Positions 1-7,228 of a stretch of 29,242 nt of DNA are shown here, piece after piece. Below the pieces are notes generated by a model. That model made no database searches, was not told the DNA's origin, and saw only the letters and a program-made list of their open reading frames with translations. Within the stretch, counting starts at the first letter, position 1, and each line of letters opens with the position of its first letter. A program made the position numbers and the translations under genes. This DNA is from Vescimonas cirricatena (GTDB lineage: Bacteria; Bacillota; Clostridia; Oscillospirales; Oscillospiraceae): positions 1 through 29,242 of the forward strand of contig NZ_JAJEPW010000036.1 in the NCBI RefSeq assembly GCF_020687045.1, in the 5' to 3' direction.

Positions 1-785
1 CCCCGCCGCCTGCTGCCCAGCAGCAGGCCCAGCAGGCTCACCAGAAACGCGCAGTGCAGGCCGGACACGGCGAACAGGTGGGAAAGTCCTGCCTGGGACA
101 TGGCCGTCTCGTCCGCCACGGACAGGCCGCCCCGGTCTCCGGTCAGCTCCGCCGTGACGAAGGCGGCGGTGGTCTCATCGTCCCAGATGGCGGCAATCTT
201 TTCCCGCAGGGCCCGGGCCGTCCGCTGGGGCAGCCATCGCAGGCTCCCGGCACTGCCCGTCTCCTCCGTCACGTCCCCCTGGACATACAGCAGGGCGAAC
301 ACGCCCCGGGAGGTGAAGGTGGTCACGTCGTTTTCGTGGATGCGCCCGGCATCCTGCCAGCGGGCGTAGCCGGTGATCCGCTGTCCCGGCTCCAATCGGG
401 ACAGCTCCTGGCCGCCGTAGCAGACCGCCTTGACGCCCCGGAGCCCCTCCGGATACACCGTCACCCGGCCGCCCTGCTCAGTCAGCTGGCCGAAGTCTGC
501 CGCGACGGCGGAAAATTCCGCCTCCCGGCCGCAGCGCTCCAGCACCGGCTGCTGCACCAGGGCCTGATACCCGCCGAAATACAGCAGTCCCCCGCAGAGG
601 GAGAACAGAATCACCGCCGCCCGCAGCCGCAGCTTGTCCGGCAGACGGCGGCGCAGCAGCACCGCCGCCAGGCCCATTGCTCCGCAGACGATTGCCGCCC
701 ACCAGGTCCACCCGGACCAGGGCAGCAGCACCGCCGCGAAAACGGCGGCGGCAAAGGACAGCGATATGGCGGCCAGCGTCCGCAT
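1..785 (-). CDS. comEC: ComEC/Rec2-type DNA uptake channel, N-terminal part (runs off window)
   Basis: My reading of the minus strand from the ATG at 785 gives 261 open codons with no stop before the window edge, so only the N-terminal third is present. Hydrophobic segments lie near residues 5-21, 27-44 and 56-73. A soluble beta-rich region (DUF4131-like) follows to about residue 190. The sequence LTGDRGGLS, then GLSHLFAVSGLHC near residues 233-245, is the typical opening of the Competence domain of ComEC. Family members form the inner-membrane channel that takes up single-stranded DNA during transformation, and the full protein usually ends in a beta-lactamase-like domain, which is outside this window. 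The start is supported by GAGGAGG about 9 bases upstream and a sigma-A-like promoter at 820-848. The gene stands apart from the long operon that begins beyond it. Function in transformation is inferred from family. Confidence 0.85.
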   Translation of the reverse strand, partial: MRTLAAISLSFAAAVFAAVLLPWSGWTWWAAIVCGAMGLAAVLLRRRLPDKLRLRAAVILFSLCGGLLYFGGYQALVQQPVLERCGREAEFSAVAADFGQLTEQGGRVTVYPEGLRGVKAVCYGGQELSRLEPGQRITGYARWQDAGRIHENDVTTFTSRGVFALLYVQGDVTEETGSAGSLRWLPQRTARALREKIAAIWDDETTAAFVTAELTGDRGGLSVADETAMSQAGLSHLFAVSGLHCAFLVSLLGLLLGSRRR

Positions 786-819
786 GACGATTCCCTCCTC
801 TGCAAAAATTTCTATCCGC

Positions 820-848
820 ATTATACCAGATTCCCTGTTCCGGAACAA
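820..848 (-). promoter_or_regulatory. Promoter for comEC
   Basis: On the minus strand TTGTTC (843-848) and TATAAT (820-825) are separated by exactly 17 bases, and the comEC start lies about 35 bases further down. The -35 box lies within and beside the palindrome TGTTCCGGAACA at 836-847. Confidence 0.65.
836..847. promoter_or_regulatory. 12-bp perfect palindrome over the comEC -35/spacer
   Basis: TGTTCCGGAACA is a perfect palindrome covering part of the -35 box and the first part of the spacer of the comEC promoter, a place where a dimeric repressor could bind. It is not the Gram-positive LexA box, which has the half-sites in the opposite order. The binding protein is unknown. Confidence 0.35.
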
Positions 849-886
849 CCCCGCCGCCGCGCTTTGCGATTTTTTCCCGGACTTGT

Positions 887-915
887 GCATGATTCCGCCG
901 GTTCCGGCCAAACTA
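887..915 (+). promoter_or_regulatory. Candidate sigma-G-like promoter for the Asn/Gln peptide gene
   Basis: GCATG at 887-891, a 17-base spacer, then CAAACTA at 909-915. The Bacillus sigma-G consensus is GHATR-N18-CATNHTA, so the -35 matches fully and the -10 differs at one position (CAA for CAT). No good TTGACA/TATAAT pair was seen in this gap for the plus strand. Two other short genes in the window have the same pattern. Confidence 0.4.
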
Positions 916-918
916 TCC

Positions 919-935
919 CTGTACCGCAGGTACAG
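919..935 (+). promoter_or_regulatory. Perfect inverted repeat in the leader of the Asn/Gln peptide gene
   Basis: CTGTACC-GCA-GGTACAG has 7-base perfect arms and ends one base before the ribosome binding site AAGGAGG (936-942). It could be an operator just downstream of the transcription start, or a small RNA hairpin that stabilises the leader. The loop of three bases allows a hairpin. Confidence 0.4.
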
Positions 936-950
936 AAGGAGGTGTCCGTC

Positions 951-1103
951 ATGGACAAGTACCAGAACCAGAACCAGAATCAGAATCAGAACCAGAACCA
1001 GAACAACAACCAGAATCAGAATCAGAACACCCGTCAGAACCGCAATTCCAAGCAGAATCAGAACCAGAACAGCAATCAGAACCAGAACCAGAACCAGCGC
1101 TGA
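951..1103 (+). CDS. 50-residue Asn/Gln-repeat peptide
   Basis: The protein begins MDKYQNQN and is almost entirely alternating Gln-Asn, interrupted by a few Asn runs, Thr-Arg, Arg-Asn and Ser-Lys breaks, and ends in Arg. It has no hydrophobic segment, signal peptide or Cys. The ATG at 951 is chosen over longer in-frame reading because AAGGAGG sits 8 bases before it. The upstream open frame is antisense to comEC. Codons alternate between CAG/AAC and CAG/AAT, so the DNA is a degenerate rather than perfect repeat, which suggests selection on the protein. A strong terminator follows at 1121-1153. Very short Asn/Gln-rich proteins occur in spore-forming Firmicutes without known function. The candidate sigma-G promoter suggests forespore expression, possibly as a structural or storage peptide. 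This role is inference. Confidence 0.75.
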   Translation: MDKYQNQNQNQNQNQNQNNNQNQNQNTRQNRNSKQNQNQNSNQNQNQNQR

Positions 1104-1120
1104 CCCCCGCGACGTACAAA

Positions 1121-1153
1121 AAACGGCCCCCGGTACGACACCGGGGGCCGTTT
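1121..1153 (-). terminator. Rho-independent terminator of the ispH-rpsA operon, shared with the Asn/Gln gene
   Basis: Fourteen-base perfect arms (1121-1134 and 1140-1153) enclose a 5-base loop. In the minus direction the stem is followed by a run of T, placing it 43 bases after the stop of the rpsA fusion. In the plus direction only TTTG follows, so termination of the small gene there is weaker but plausible. Confidence 0.85.
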
Positions 1154-1195
1154 GTCAGCGATTCAGTTCCGACACAGGCCGGTTCGGAGGGAAGC

Positions 1196-3139
1196 TTACT
1201 CCTCGTCCTCGGCGGGCTCGTCGTTCAGCAGAGCGCGGATGGACAGGGAGATCTTCTGCTTCTCCTCGTCCACGGCGGTGATCTTGGCATCCACCATCTG
1301 GCCCTCGGACAGAACGTCACCGGGCTTCTCGATGCGGCGGTCCGCGATCTGGGAGATGTGGATCAGACCATCCACGCCGGGCACGACCTCGGCAAAGGCG
1401 CCGAAGGTCATCAGCTTCACGATGCGGACGTTGGCCACATCGCCCACCTTATAGCTGTTCATGAAGGTGTCCCAGGGGTTGCAGGAGTGATCCTTGACGC
1501 CCAGGGAGATCTTGTGCTTCTCGGGATCGAAGGAGATGACGTACACATCCAGGGTGTCGCCCACGGAAACCACCTCGGCGGGGTTCTTGATGCGGGACCA
1601 GGACAGCTCGGAGATATGTACCATACCGTCCACGCCGCCGATGTCCACAAACACGCCGTAGCTGGTCATGGACTTCACGGTGCCGGTGTAGTGCTTGCCG
1701 ACCTCGATGCTCTCCCAGATGGCAGCCTGGGCGGCCTGACGGGCCTCGTACTGCACGGCACGGATGGAACCCACCACCCGGCGGCGGGCACGGTTGACCT
1801 CGGTGATCCGCAGGGACACGGTCTGGCCGATCATCTCGGACAGGTCCGCGCCGCGGGGCTGGCCGCTCTGGGAAGCGGGAACGAACACGCGCACGCCCTT
1901 GACGTTGACGACGATGCCGCCCTTGTTCTCCTCGGTAACCTTGCCCTCCAGGGTGGTCTTGTTCTCGCGGGCCTCCTCGATGTCCTCCCAGACCTTCACG
2001 GCGTCCAGGCGCTTCTTGGACAGCATGGCATAGCCCTCCACGTCGTTGACGCGGATGATGTAGGTCTCGATCTCGTCGCCGACCTTCACCACGTCCTCGG
2101 GCTTCACGTTGGGATCAGCGGACAGCTCGTCCACGGCAATGTAGCCGGCCTGCTTGCAGCCCAGGTCCACCTGAACCTCGGTGGGACCAACAGCCGTCAC
2201 GATACCGGTTACCTTCTCTCCTGTATTTAAAGTCTTGAAAGATTTGTCCAGCAGCTCCTCGAAGCTCTCTTCCTTGATTTCGTTGTTCTTGATTTCTTCG
2301 CTCATCGTTGTATATACCTCCTTAATGATGCCCGCCGGTGTGGACGCGCCGGCCGTAAGTCCCGCCAATGAACATCCAATAAAAAGGTCCGGTGTAAGCT
2401 CCTCCGCCCCCTCGATCTGGTACACTCTGGGGCACAGCTCACGGCAAATCTCTGTCAAATGTTTGGTGTTGGCACTTTTACGATCTCCGACCACGACCAT
2501 GACGTCCACCCGGGAGGCAATCTCCGCCGCCTCGGACTGACGTCTATGCGTAGCATCACATATTGTATCAAATAATTCCGCGTTTGTACACAGTTTTTTT
2601 AGAATTTTTTTTGAACTTTCCCAGATGCTCCGGACGCAGGTGGTCTGGGCCACCGCCGTCAGGGGCAGGTCCCGGCGGGCCGGGTCCTCCAGCAGCCACC
2701 GCTCCAGCTCCTCCGGCCCCGGAAACACCAGGGTCCCGTCCCACCAGCTGGCCGCGCCCATGACCTCCGGGTGATGGGGCTCGCCGATGACCAGGGGCAT
2801 GCGCCCGGCCTGACCGGCCCGGGACACGATATGCTGGATGTGCAGAACGTTGGGACAGGTAGCGTTGACGCACCGGGCCCCCATGGCCTCCAGCCGCTCC
2901 AGCACCTGCCGGGTCTCCCCGTGGGAGCGGATGATCACCGTGTCCCCGGGGCGGACCGCATCCGGAGAATCCACCTGACGGGCCCCCAGCCGTTCCAGCC
3001 GGGCCACCACGTTGGCGTTGTGGATGATGCTGCCCAGCATGACGCAGCTGCCGCTCTCCTGAGCGGTTTTCTCCGCCAGCTCCACGGCCCGGCGGACGCC
3101 GTAGCAGAAACCGGCGCTTCTCGCCTGGATCACCGGCAT
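1196..3139 (-). CDS. ispH-rpsA: Fusion of HMB-PP reductase (IspH) and ribosomal protein S1 (RpsA)
   Basis: 647 residues. Residues 1-278 are IspH, the 4Fe-4S enzyme that makes IPP and DMAPP in the last step of the MEP isoprenoid pathway. The three cluster cysteines are present in GFCYGV (C12), NATCPN (C95) and DTICDAT (C194). HHPEV, AQTT, KSAN and TAGASTP are the substrate-site motifs. Residues about 306-376, 395-460, 480-549 and 564-635 are four S1 RNA-binding domains, the last two being the most canonical, with GVDGMVHIS and GVDGLIHIS. This fusion is a known clostridial arrangement. The ATG at 3139 (MPVIQARSAGFCYGV) is chosen because family members start just before this motif and it overlaps the plsC end by ten bases. 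Much longer in-frame reading upstream is antisense to nothing but overlaps plsC in another frame. An internal ATG with its own strong SD at 2303-2323 could yield S1 alone. Last gene of the operon. Confidence 0.95.
   Translation of the reverse strand: MPVIQARSAGFCYGVRRAVELAEKTAQESGSCVMLGSIIHNANVVARLERLGARQVDSPDAVRPGDTVIIRSHGETRQVLERLEAMGARCVNATCPNVLHIQHIVSRAGQAGRMPLVIGEPHHPEVMGAASWWDGTLVFPGPEELERWLLEDPARRDLPLTAVAQTTCVRSIWESSKKILKKLCTNAELFDTICDATHRRQSEAAEIASRVDVMVVVGDRKSANTKHLTEICRELCPRVYQIEGAEELTPDLFIGCSLAGLTAGASTPAGIIKEVYTTMSEEIKNNEIKEESFEELLDKSFKTLNTGEKVTGIVTAVGPTEVQVDLGCKQAGYIAVDELSADPNVKPEDVVKVGDEIETYIIRVNDVEGYAMLSKKRLDAVKVWEDIEEARENKTTLEGKVTEENKGGIVVNVKGVRVFVPASQSGQPRGADLSEMIGQTVSLRITEVNRARRRVVGSIRAVQYEARQAAQAAIWESIEVGKHYTGTVKSMTSYGVFVDIGGVDGMVHISELSWSRIKNPAEVVSVGDTLDVYVISFDPEKHKISLGVKDHSCNPWDTFMNSYKVGDVANVRIVKLMTFGAFAEVVPGVDGLIHISQIADRRIEKPGDVLSEGQMVDAKITAVDEEKQKISLSIRALLNDEPAEDEE
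2303..2323 (-). promoter_or_regulatory. Internal Shine-Dalgarno and ATG at the IspH/S1 junction
   Basis: On the minus strand AAGGAGG (2317-2323) lies 11 bases before an in-frame ATG (2303-2305) that begins MSEEIKNN, exactly at the start of the S1 half. It may be a leftover start of a formerly separate rpsA, or still in use to give a 369-residue S1. The same bases encode the IspH C-terminal KEV, so conservation alone does not prove use. Confidence 0.45.
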
Positions 3140-3732
3140 ACGATCCCTCCCAATGCATAGGCCCGCCGCATGATCTCGTCGGCGTTGGCCCGGTATTCCT
3201 CCGCCGTGCCCTTGCGCCCGGTGTACACCGGGGTATAGGGCCGGCCGATGATGATGTGCACCCGATGGAACAGGCGCTTTTTCGTGTCGATGAACATGGG
3301 CACCATGTCCACCCCGGAGCGAATGGCCATCATGGCCGCGCCGCCCTTGACCTCCGCATGGCCCGGGTCCTTCACCCGGGTGCCCTCCGGGAAGATCAGC
3401 AGGTTCCAGCCCTGCTTCAGGCTCTGGATGGCGGTTTTCCCCGCCTGGATATCCGAGTTGCCCCGGTCCACGGCAAACACGCCGATGGCCTTGAGAATGC
3501 TGCCCAGGATGGGAATCCGCAGCAGCTGCTTTTTGGCCATGATCCGCAGGGGATAACCCGTCCATATGGCTGCCACGAACAAAATGGGATCCCAGGCGCT
3601 GCTGTGGTTGGCGCAGAGCATCACCGGCCGGTCCTCCGGCAGATTTTCCGTCCCCTCCAGGGAAATGGGGAACAGGAACCGCACCAGCGGCCCCAGGATT
3701 TTCTGAATCCGGACAAAATGCGGATTTTTCAC
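3130..3732 (-). CDS. plsC: 1-acyl-sn-glycerol-3-phosphate acyltransferase
   Basis: 200 residues, the usual size for short bacterial PlsC. It adds the second acyl chain to lysophosphatidic acid, giving phosphatidic acid at the membrane. The NHSSAWD motif (H43 to D48) is the HX4D catalytic pair, and FPEGTR (114-119) is the phosphate-binding block III. A hydrophobic N-terminal stretch near residues 10-25 may hold it to the membrane. It overlaps cmk by four bases upstream and the ispH start by ten bases downstream, so it is translationally coupled in the operon. The order cmk-plsC-ispH/rpsA is common in Clostridia. The first ATG was kept because the alignment with family members begins there. Confidence 0.92.
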   Translation of the reverse strand: MKNPHFVRIQKILGPLVRFLFPISLEGTENLPEDRPVMLCANHSSAWDPILFVAAIWTGYPLRIMAKKQLLRIPILGSILKAIGVFAVDRGNSDIQAGKTAIQSLKQGWNLLIFPEGTRVKDPGHAEVKGGAAMMAIRSGVDMVPMFIDTKKRLFHRVHIIIGRPYTPVYTGRKGTAEEYRANADEIMRRAYALGGIVCR

Positions 3733-4409
3733 AGCTTTGCCCGCCTCCTTATGGTCTCCAGCAGCAGGCGCAGACTCTCCTCAAAGGTCAGGGCGCCGGT
3801 GTCCAGCTCCACGGCATCCTCCGCCCGGCGCAGCGGGGCGATGGACCGGTGGGTGTCGGCATAGTCCCGGTCCACGATCTCCCGGAGCACCTGGTCATAG
3901 GGCTGGGAAGTGCCGCGCTGCTCCAGCTCCCGGAAGCGGCGCATGGCCCGCACCTCCGGCGCGGCGGTGAGGAAAATCTTCACCGTGGCATCCGGCAGCA
4001 CCACCGTGCCGATGTCCCGGCCGTCCATGATGACGCTGTGACGCCGGGCCTGCTCCCGCTGCAGCTCCAGCAGGAAGTCCCGCACCGCCGGAATGGCGGA
4101 GACGATGGAGGCGTACCGGGACATCTCCGGCAGGCGGATCTGATCCGTCACGTCCTCCCCGGCCAGCATCATCCGCTGCAGGCCCGCCTGGTCATAGCGC
4201 ATTTCCAGCTGCATATCCGGCAGCACCGCCGCCACGGCTCCGGCGTCCGACGGGTCGATCCCCCGGCGGTACACCCCGTATCCGATGGTGCGGTAAATGG
4301 CCCCGGTGTCCACATAACAGATGCCCAGCGCCGCTGCCGCCGCCTTGGCCAGGGTGCTCTTTCCGGCCCCGGAGGGGCCGTCTATGGCTACGGAATATTT
4401 TTCGGCCAT
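3729..4409 (-). CDS. cmk: Cytidylate kinase
   Basis: 226 residues from the chosen ATG at 4409. It phosphorylates CMP and dCMP with ATP in pyrimidine nucleotide salvage. The P-loop is GPSGAGKST at residues 11-19, followed by the DTGAIYR substrate-binding motif and DGRDIGTVVLPDA, all typical of Cmk. The ATG at 4409 has GGAAGGAG at good spacing. Another in-frame ATG at 4415 overlaps the stop of the preceding flavoprotein gene as ATGA, but its SD would be only one base away. Stops four bases inside plsC. Cmk next to plsC and S1 is a frequent bacterial neighbourhood. Confidence 0.95.
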   Translation of the reverse strand: MAEKYSVAIDGPSGAGKSTLAKAAAAALGICYVDTGAIYRTIGYGVYRRGIDPSDAGAVAAVLPDMQLEMRYDQAGLQRMMLAGEDVTDQIRLPEMSRYASIVSAIPAVRDFLLELQREQARRHSVIMDGRDIGTVVLPDATVKIFLTAAPEVRAMRRFRELEQRGTSQPYDQVLREIVDRDYADTHRSIAPLRRAEDAVELDTGALTFEESLRLLLETIRRRAKL

Positions 4410-4411
4410 GC

Positions 4412-5656
4412 TCATTCTCCTTCCGCCACGGCGGCGCTTGTCCCCGCCAGATGCCCGGTGGACCAGGCGATCTGCAGGTTGAAGCCGCCGGTATAGGCGT
4501 CAACATCCAGTATTTCCCCGGCAAAATAAAGCCCCGGGGTCAGCTTTGATTCCATGGTAGACGGCTGCACCTGGTTCACCTTCACGCCGCCGGAGGTGAC
4601 GATAGCTTCCGCCACCGGTCTCGGTCCGGTAACGGACACAGTGAAGCCCTTCAGCATCTCCTCCAGTGCCCGGCGCTGGGCCTTCGTCACGGAGTTGGCC
4701 TTCAGCCCCGCCGGGATCTCCAGCCGCTCCAGTATCACCGGCACCATGCTGTGGGGTACCAGGCCAGCCAGTATCTTCTCGAAGTCCCGGTTGGGATTCT
4801 CCCCCAGGTCCCGCAGGATGCGGGCCTCCAGCTTTTCCCGGTCCAGCGCCGGCTTCAGGTCGATGGACAGACGGTACTGCTCCCGGTCCCAGTGCCGCAG
4901 GTGGGCGCTGGCGGACAGCACCAGAGGTCCCGACACGCCGAAATGGGTGAACAGCAGCTCGCCGAAATCCCGGAACTGCACCTTATTCTTCCCGTTCAGG
5001 GCCGTCAGCTCCACATTTTTCAGGGCCAGGCCCTGCATCCGGCGACAGGCATCGTCCCCGCTGACCAGAGGCACCAGGGAGCCGCAGGGCGGCACGATCC
5101 CGTGGCCCAGGGCCGCCGCCATGCGGTATCCGTCGCCGGTGGAGCCGGTGCCGGGATAGCTGACGCCGCCGGTAGCCAGGATCACCGCCTCCGCCGGGTA
5201 GGTTCCCTGCTGTCCGGTGACGCCGCAGACCCGGCCCCCGTCCGTGTCCACGGATACGGCCCGGTCCCGGACCCACTTCACACCCAGCCTTTCGCACCGG
5301 CGGCGCAGGGCCCCGGAAACGTCGAAGGCGCAGTCCGACTGGGGAAACACCCGGTTGCCCCGCTCGGTTTTCAGGGGGACGCCCAGCTTCTCAAAAAAGG
5401 CCATGGCGTCCCGGCTGTCGAACCGGGCGAAGGCCCCGTACAGAAACCGCCCGTTCCGGGGGATGTTCTGCAGAAGCTCCTCCCGGGAGCAGTTGTTGGT
5501 CACGTTGCACCGGCCCTTGCCGGTGATGTTCAGTTTTTTGCCCAGACGGTCGTTGGGCTCCAGCAGCGTCACCTGTCCGCCGCCCTCGGCGGCGGCGATA
5601 GCCGCCATCAGTCCGGCGGCTCCTCCGCCCACCACCGCGATACGCTTATGATTCAT
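4412..5656 (-). CDS. BaiN/HI0933-family FAD-dependent oxidoreductase
   Basis: 414 residues. The N-terminal GGGAAGLMAA is the dinucleotide-binding fold for FAD, followed by the KLNITGKGRCNVTN signature of the HI0933/YhiN family. Near the C-terminus GGVKVNQV and LYFAGEILDVDAYTGGFNLQIAWSTG complete the family pattern. The family includes BaiN, proposed in bile acid 7-dehydroxylation, and proteins called aminoacetone oxidase, but the physiological substrate of most members is unknown, so no specific reaction is claimed. The start at 5656 (MNHKRIAVVG) puts the Rossmann motif at the usual distance. An upstream in-frame ATG at 5695 would add 13 residues that do not look conserved. Its start overlaps the RpiR gene by 11 bases, in the same operon. 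Confidence 0.88.
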   Translation of the reverse strand: MNHKRIAVVGGGAAGLMAAIAAAEGGGQVTLLEPNDRLGKKLNITGKGRCNVTNNCSREELLQNIPRNGRFLYGAFARFDSRDAMAFFEKLGVPLKTERGNRVFPQSDCAFDVSGALRRRCERLGVKWVRDRAVSVDTDGGRVCGVTGQQGTYPAEAVILATGGVSYPGTGSTGDGYRMAAALGHGIVPPCGSLVPLVSGDDACRRMQGLALKNVELTALNGKNKVQFRDFGELLFTHFGVSGPLVLSASAHLRHWDREQYRLSIDLKPALDREKLEARILRDLGENPNRDFEKILAGLVPHSMVPVILERLEIPAGLKANSVTKAQRRALEEMLKGFTVSVTGPRPVAEAIVTSGGVKVNQVQPSTMESKLTPGLYFAGEILDVDAYTGGFNLQIAWSTGHLAGTSAAVAEGE

Positions 5657-6515
5657 CTTCCGTTTTCCCGAATATGTTGTATTTGGACCAGACATTCTCC
5701 AGCTGGGAGAAGGTGCCGGATACTTCCTCGTTTTTCTGCCGCCCCACCGCCACGATCAGTGCGTTCAGCAGGCTCAGGGGAGCAGCCATGGAGTCCACAA
5801 AGGAGATCATGTCGCTGCGCACCAGCAGCGATACCGTGGCCATCCGGTAAAGGGGCGACATCTGCCCGTCGGTGATGGCCACCACGTCGGCGCCCCGGTC
5901 CCGGGCATACTCCACGGCGTGGATGGCCATCTGGGAGTACCGGGGGAAGCTGATGCCCACCAGCACGTCCCCGGGGCCGATCTGGCTGAGCTGCTCGAAG
6001 ATCTCGCCGGCGGCGGCATTCTGCACCAGGGTGACGTTCTTGAACATCAGGTGCAGATAAAAGTTCAGATACCCCGCCAGAAATGCCGACGACCGCACAC
6101 CCATCAGATAGATATGGCTGGCCGTCAGCAACCGGTCCACCACCTGGTCAAAGGCGGCCCGGTCCACGCTTTCGATGGCGGTGTGGATGCTGTTCATGTC
6201 CCGCTGCATCACGCCGGTGAGCACATCCTGCTCCTGCATCTGATCCCGGGACACCTGGATGCGCTGCAGGGACGTGAGCTTGCCCCGGACCAGCTCCTGC
6301 AGGGCCCGCTGCATATTGGGGTACCCGTCGTACCCCAGCTGGGAGGCGAACCGCACCACCGTGGACTCGCTGACCTGGGCCTTGCGCCCCAGGTGCCCGG
6401 CGGTCATAAACGCCGCCTTGTCATAATTCATCAGAATATAGTCGGCAATGCGCTTCTGCCCCCGGGAAAAGCTGTCCGTCCGGCTTCGTATGGTCTGGAG
6501 CACGTTTTTGCTCAC
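5646..6515 (-). CDS. RpiR-family transcriptional regulator (HTH + SIS)
   Basis: 289 residues from a GTG start. Residues 1-77 form the HTH_6 domain with AAFMTAGHLGRKAQVSESTVVRFASQLGYDGYP, listed here only as a motif region around residues 30-62. A SIS sugar-phosphate-binding domain follows at about 120-250, including MGVRSSAFLAG and GDVLVGISFPRYS. RpiR regulators sense phosphosugars and control catabolic genes. The GTG at 6515 overlaps the stop of the pseudouridine synthase (GTGA) and has GGAAGGAAG upstream. The longer frame to 6653 gives an Ala/Gly-rich antisense-like N-terminus and is rejected. A sugar-sensing regulator coupled into a housekeeping operon is unusual, and its targets cannot be told from here. 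Confidence 0.9.
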   Translation of the reverse strand: MSKNVLQTIRSRTDSFSRGQKRIADYILMNYDKAAFMTAGHLGRKAQVSESTVVRFASQLGYDGYPNMQRALQELVRGKLTSLQRIQVSRDQMQEQDVLTGVMQRDMNSIHTAIESVDRAAFDQVVDRLLTASHIYLMGVRSSAFLAGYLNFYLHLMFKNVTLVQNAAAGEIFEQLSQIGPGDVLVGISFPRYSQMAIHAVEYARDRGADVVAITDGQMSPLYRMATVSLLVRSDMISFVDSMAAPLSLLNALIVAVGRQKNEEVSGTFSQLENVWSKYNIFGKTEDES

Positions 6516-7228
6516 GACTTCTCGCTTCCTTCCAAATCGCGCAGCTCCTGCTGCGTCAGATACCGCCACTGCCCCACTGGTAGGTCCCCCAGCGTCAGCG
6601 TGTGCTCCCGCACCCGCTGCAAGCGCCGCACCGCCAGTCCCGCCTGGCGGCACATCCGGCGGATCTGGCGGTTTTTTCCCTCATGGATGGTGACGGACAG
6701 GGCGGCCTTGCTGCCGTCCCGCCATAGTTCCCGGACCCGGGCCGGGCGGATGCGCTCCCCCTCCAGGTCCCGGATGGCGGCCAGCCGCTGGGCGGCCCCC
6801 TCCACCGGGCCCGTCACCGTGACCCGGTATTCCTTCTCGATCTGGTGGCTGGGGTGCAGTAGCCGCTGCATCCAGGCCCCGTCGTTGGTCATCAGCAGCA
6901 GGCCCTCGGAGTCCATGTCCAGCCGCCCCACAGGGTACACCCGCGCGCCGCAGCCGGACACCAGCTCCGCCGCCGTCCGCCGCCCCCGCTCATCGGACAG
7001 GGTGGTGACATAGCCCCGGGGCTTGTTCAGCATCAGGTACACCCGGCGGGTGTCCCGCCGCAGGGGCTGGCCGTCCACCGTGACGATGTCCGACTCCGGG
7101 TCCGCCTGGTCTCCCAGGGCGGCGGACTGTCCGTTGACCCGGACCCGGCCCTGCCGCAGCAGCTCCTCCGCCGCCCGGCGGGAGCATATCCCGGCAGCCG
7201 CTATGATCTTTTGCAGTCGCTCCTTCAC
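6512..7228 (-). CDS. rluB: RluB/RsuA-family pseudouridine synthase
   Basis: 238 residues. An S4 RNA-binding domain lies at residues 1-48 (RLQKIIAAAGICSRRAAEELL). The catalytic domain has VGRLDMDSEGLLLMTND with the nucleophile D104, and ends with EGKNRQIRRM. The family isomerises uridine to pseudouridine in 23S rRNA (RluB, position 2605 in E. coli) or 16S rRNA (RsuA). The ScpA-ScpB-RluB neighbourhood favours RluB. Translation starts at GTG 7228, with GGGAGG seven bases before, overlapping the stop of the carboxypeptidase (GTGA). Confidence 0.92.
   Translation of the reverse strand: MKERLQKIIAAAGICSRRAAEELLRQGRVRVNGQSAALGDQADPESDIVTVDGQPLRRDTRRVYLMLNKPRGYVTTLSDERGRRTAAELVSGCGARVYPVGRLDMDSEGLLLMTNDGAWMQRLLHPSHQIEKEYRVTVTGPVEGAAQRLAAIRDLEGERIRPARVRELWRDGSKAALSVTIHEGKNRQIRRMCRQAGLAVRRLQRVREHTLTLGDLPVGQWRYLTQQELRDLEGSEKS

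Noticed and set aside
836..847. LexA box before comEC
   Set aside because: The Gram-positive LexA site is CGAAC-N4-GTTCG. Here the half-sites are in the opposite order.
54..950. Long plus-strand frame joined to the Asn/Gln peptide
   Set aside because: It is antisense to comEC, has Gly/Pro/Arg-rich composition typical of a shadow frame, and the SD lies right before ATG 951.
951..1103. CRISPR array or satellite repeat
   Set aside because: The repeat is a codon-level Gln-Asn pattern with no spacers, in frame with a start, SD and stop.
3140..3565. N-terminal extension of the IspH-S1 fusion
   Set aside because: It overlaps plsC in another frame, is low-complexity His/Gly/Arg-rich, and IspH homologs begin at the chosen ATG.
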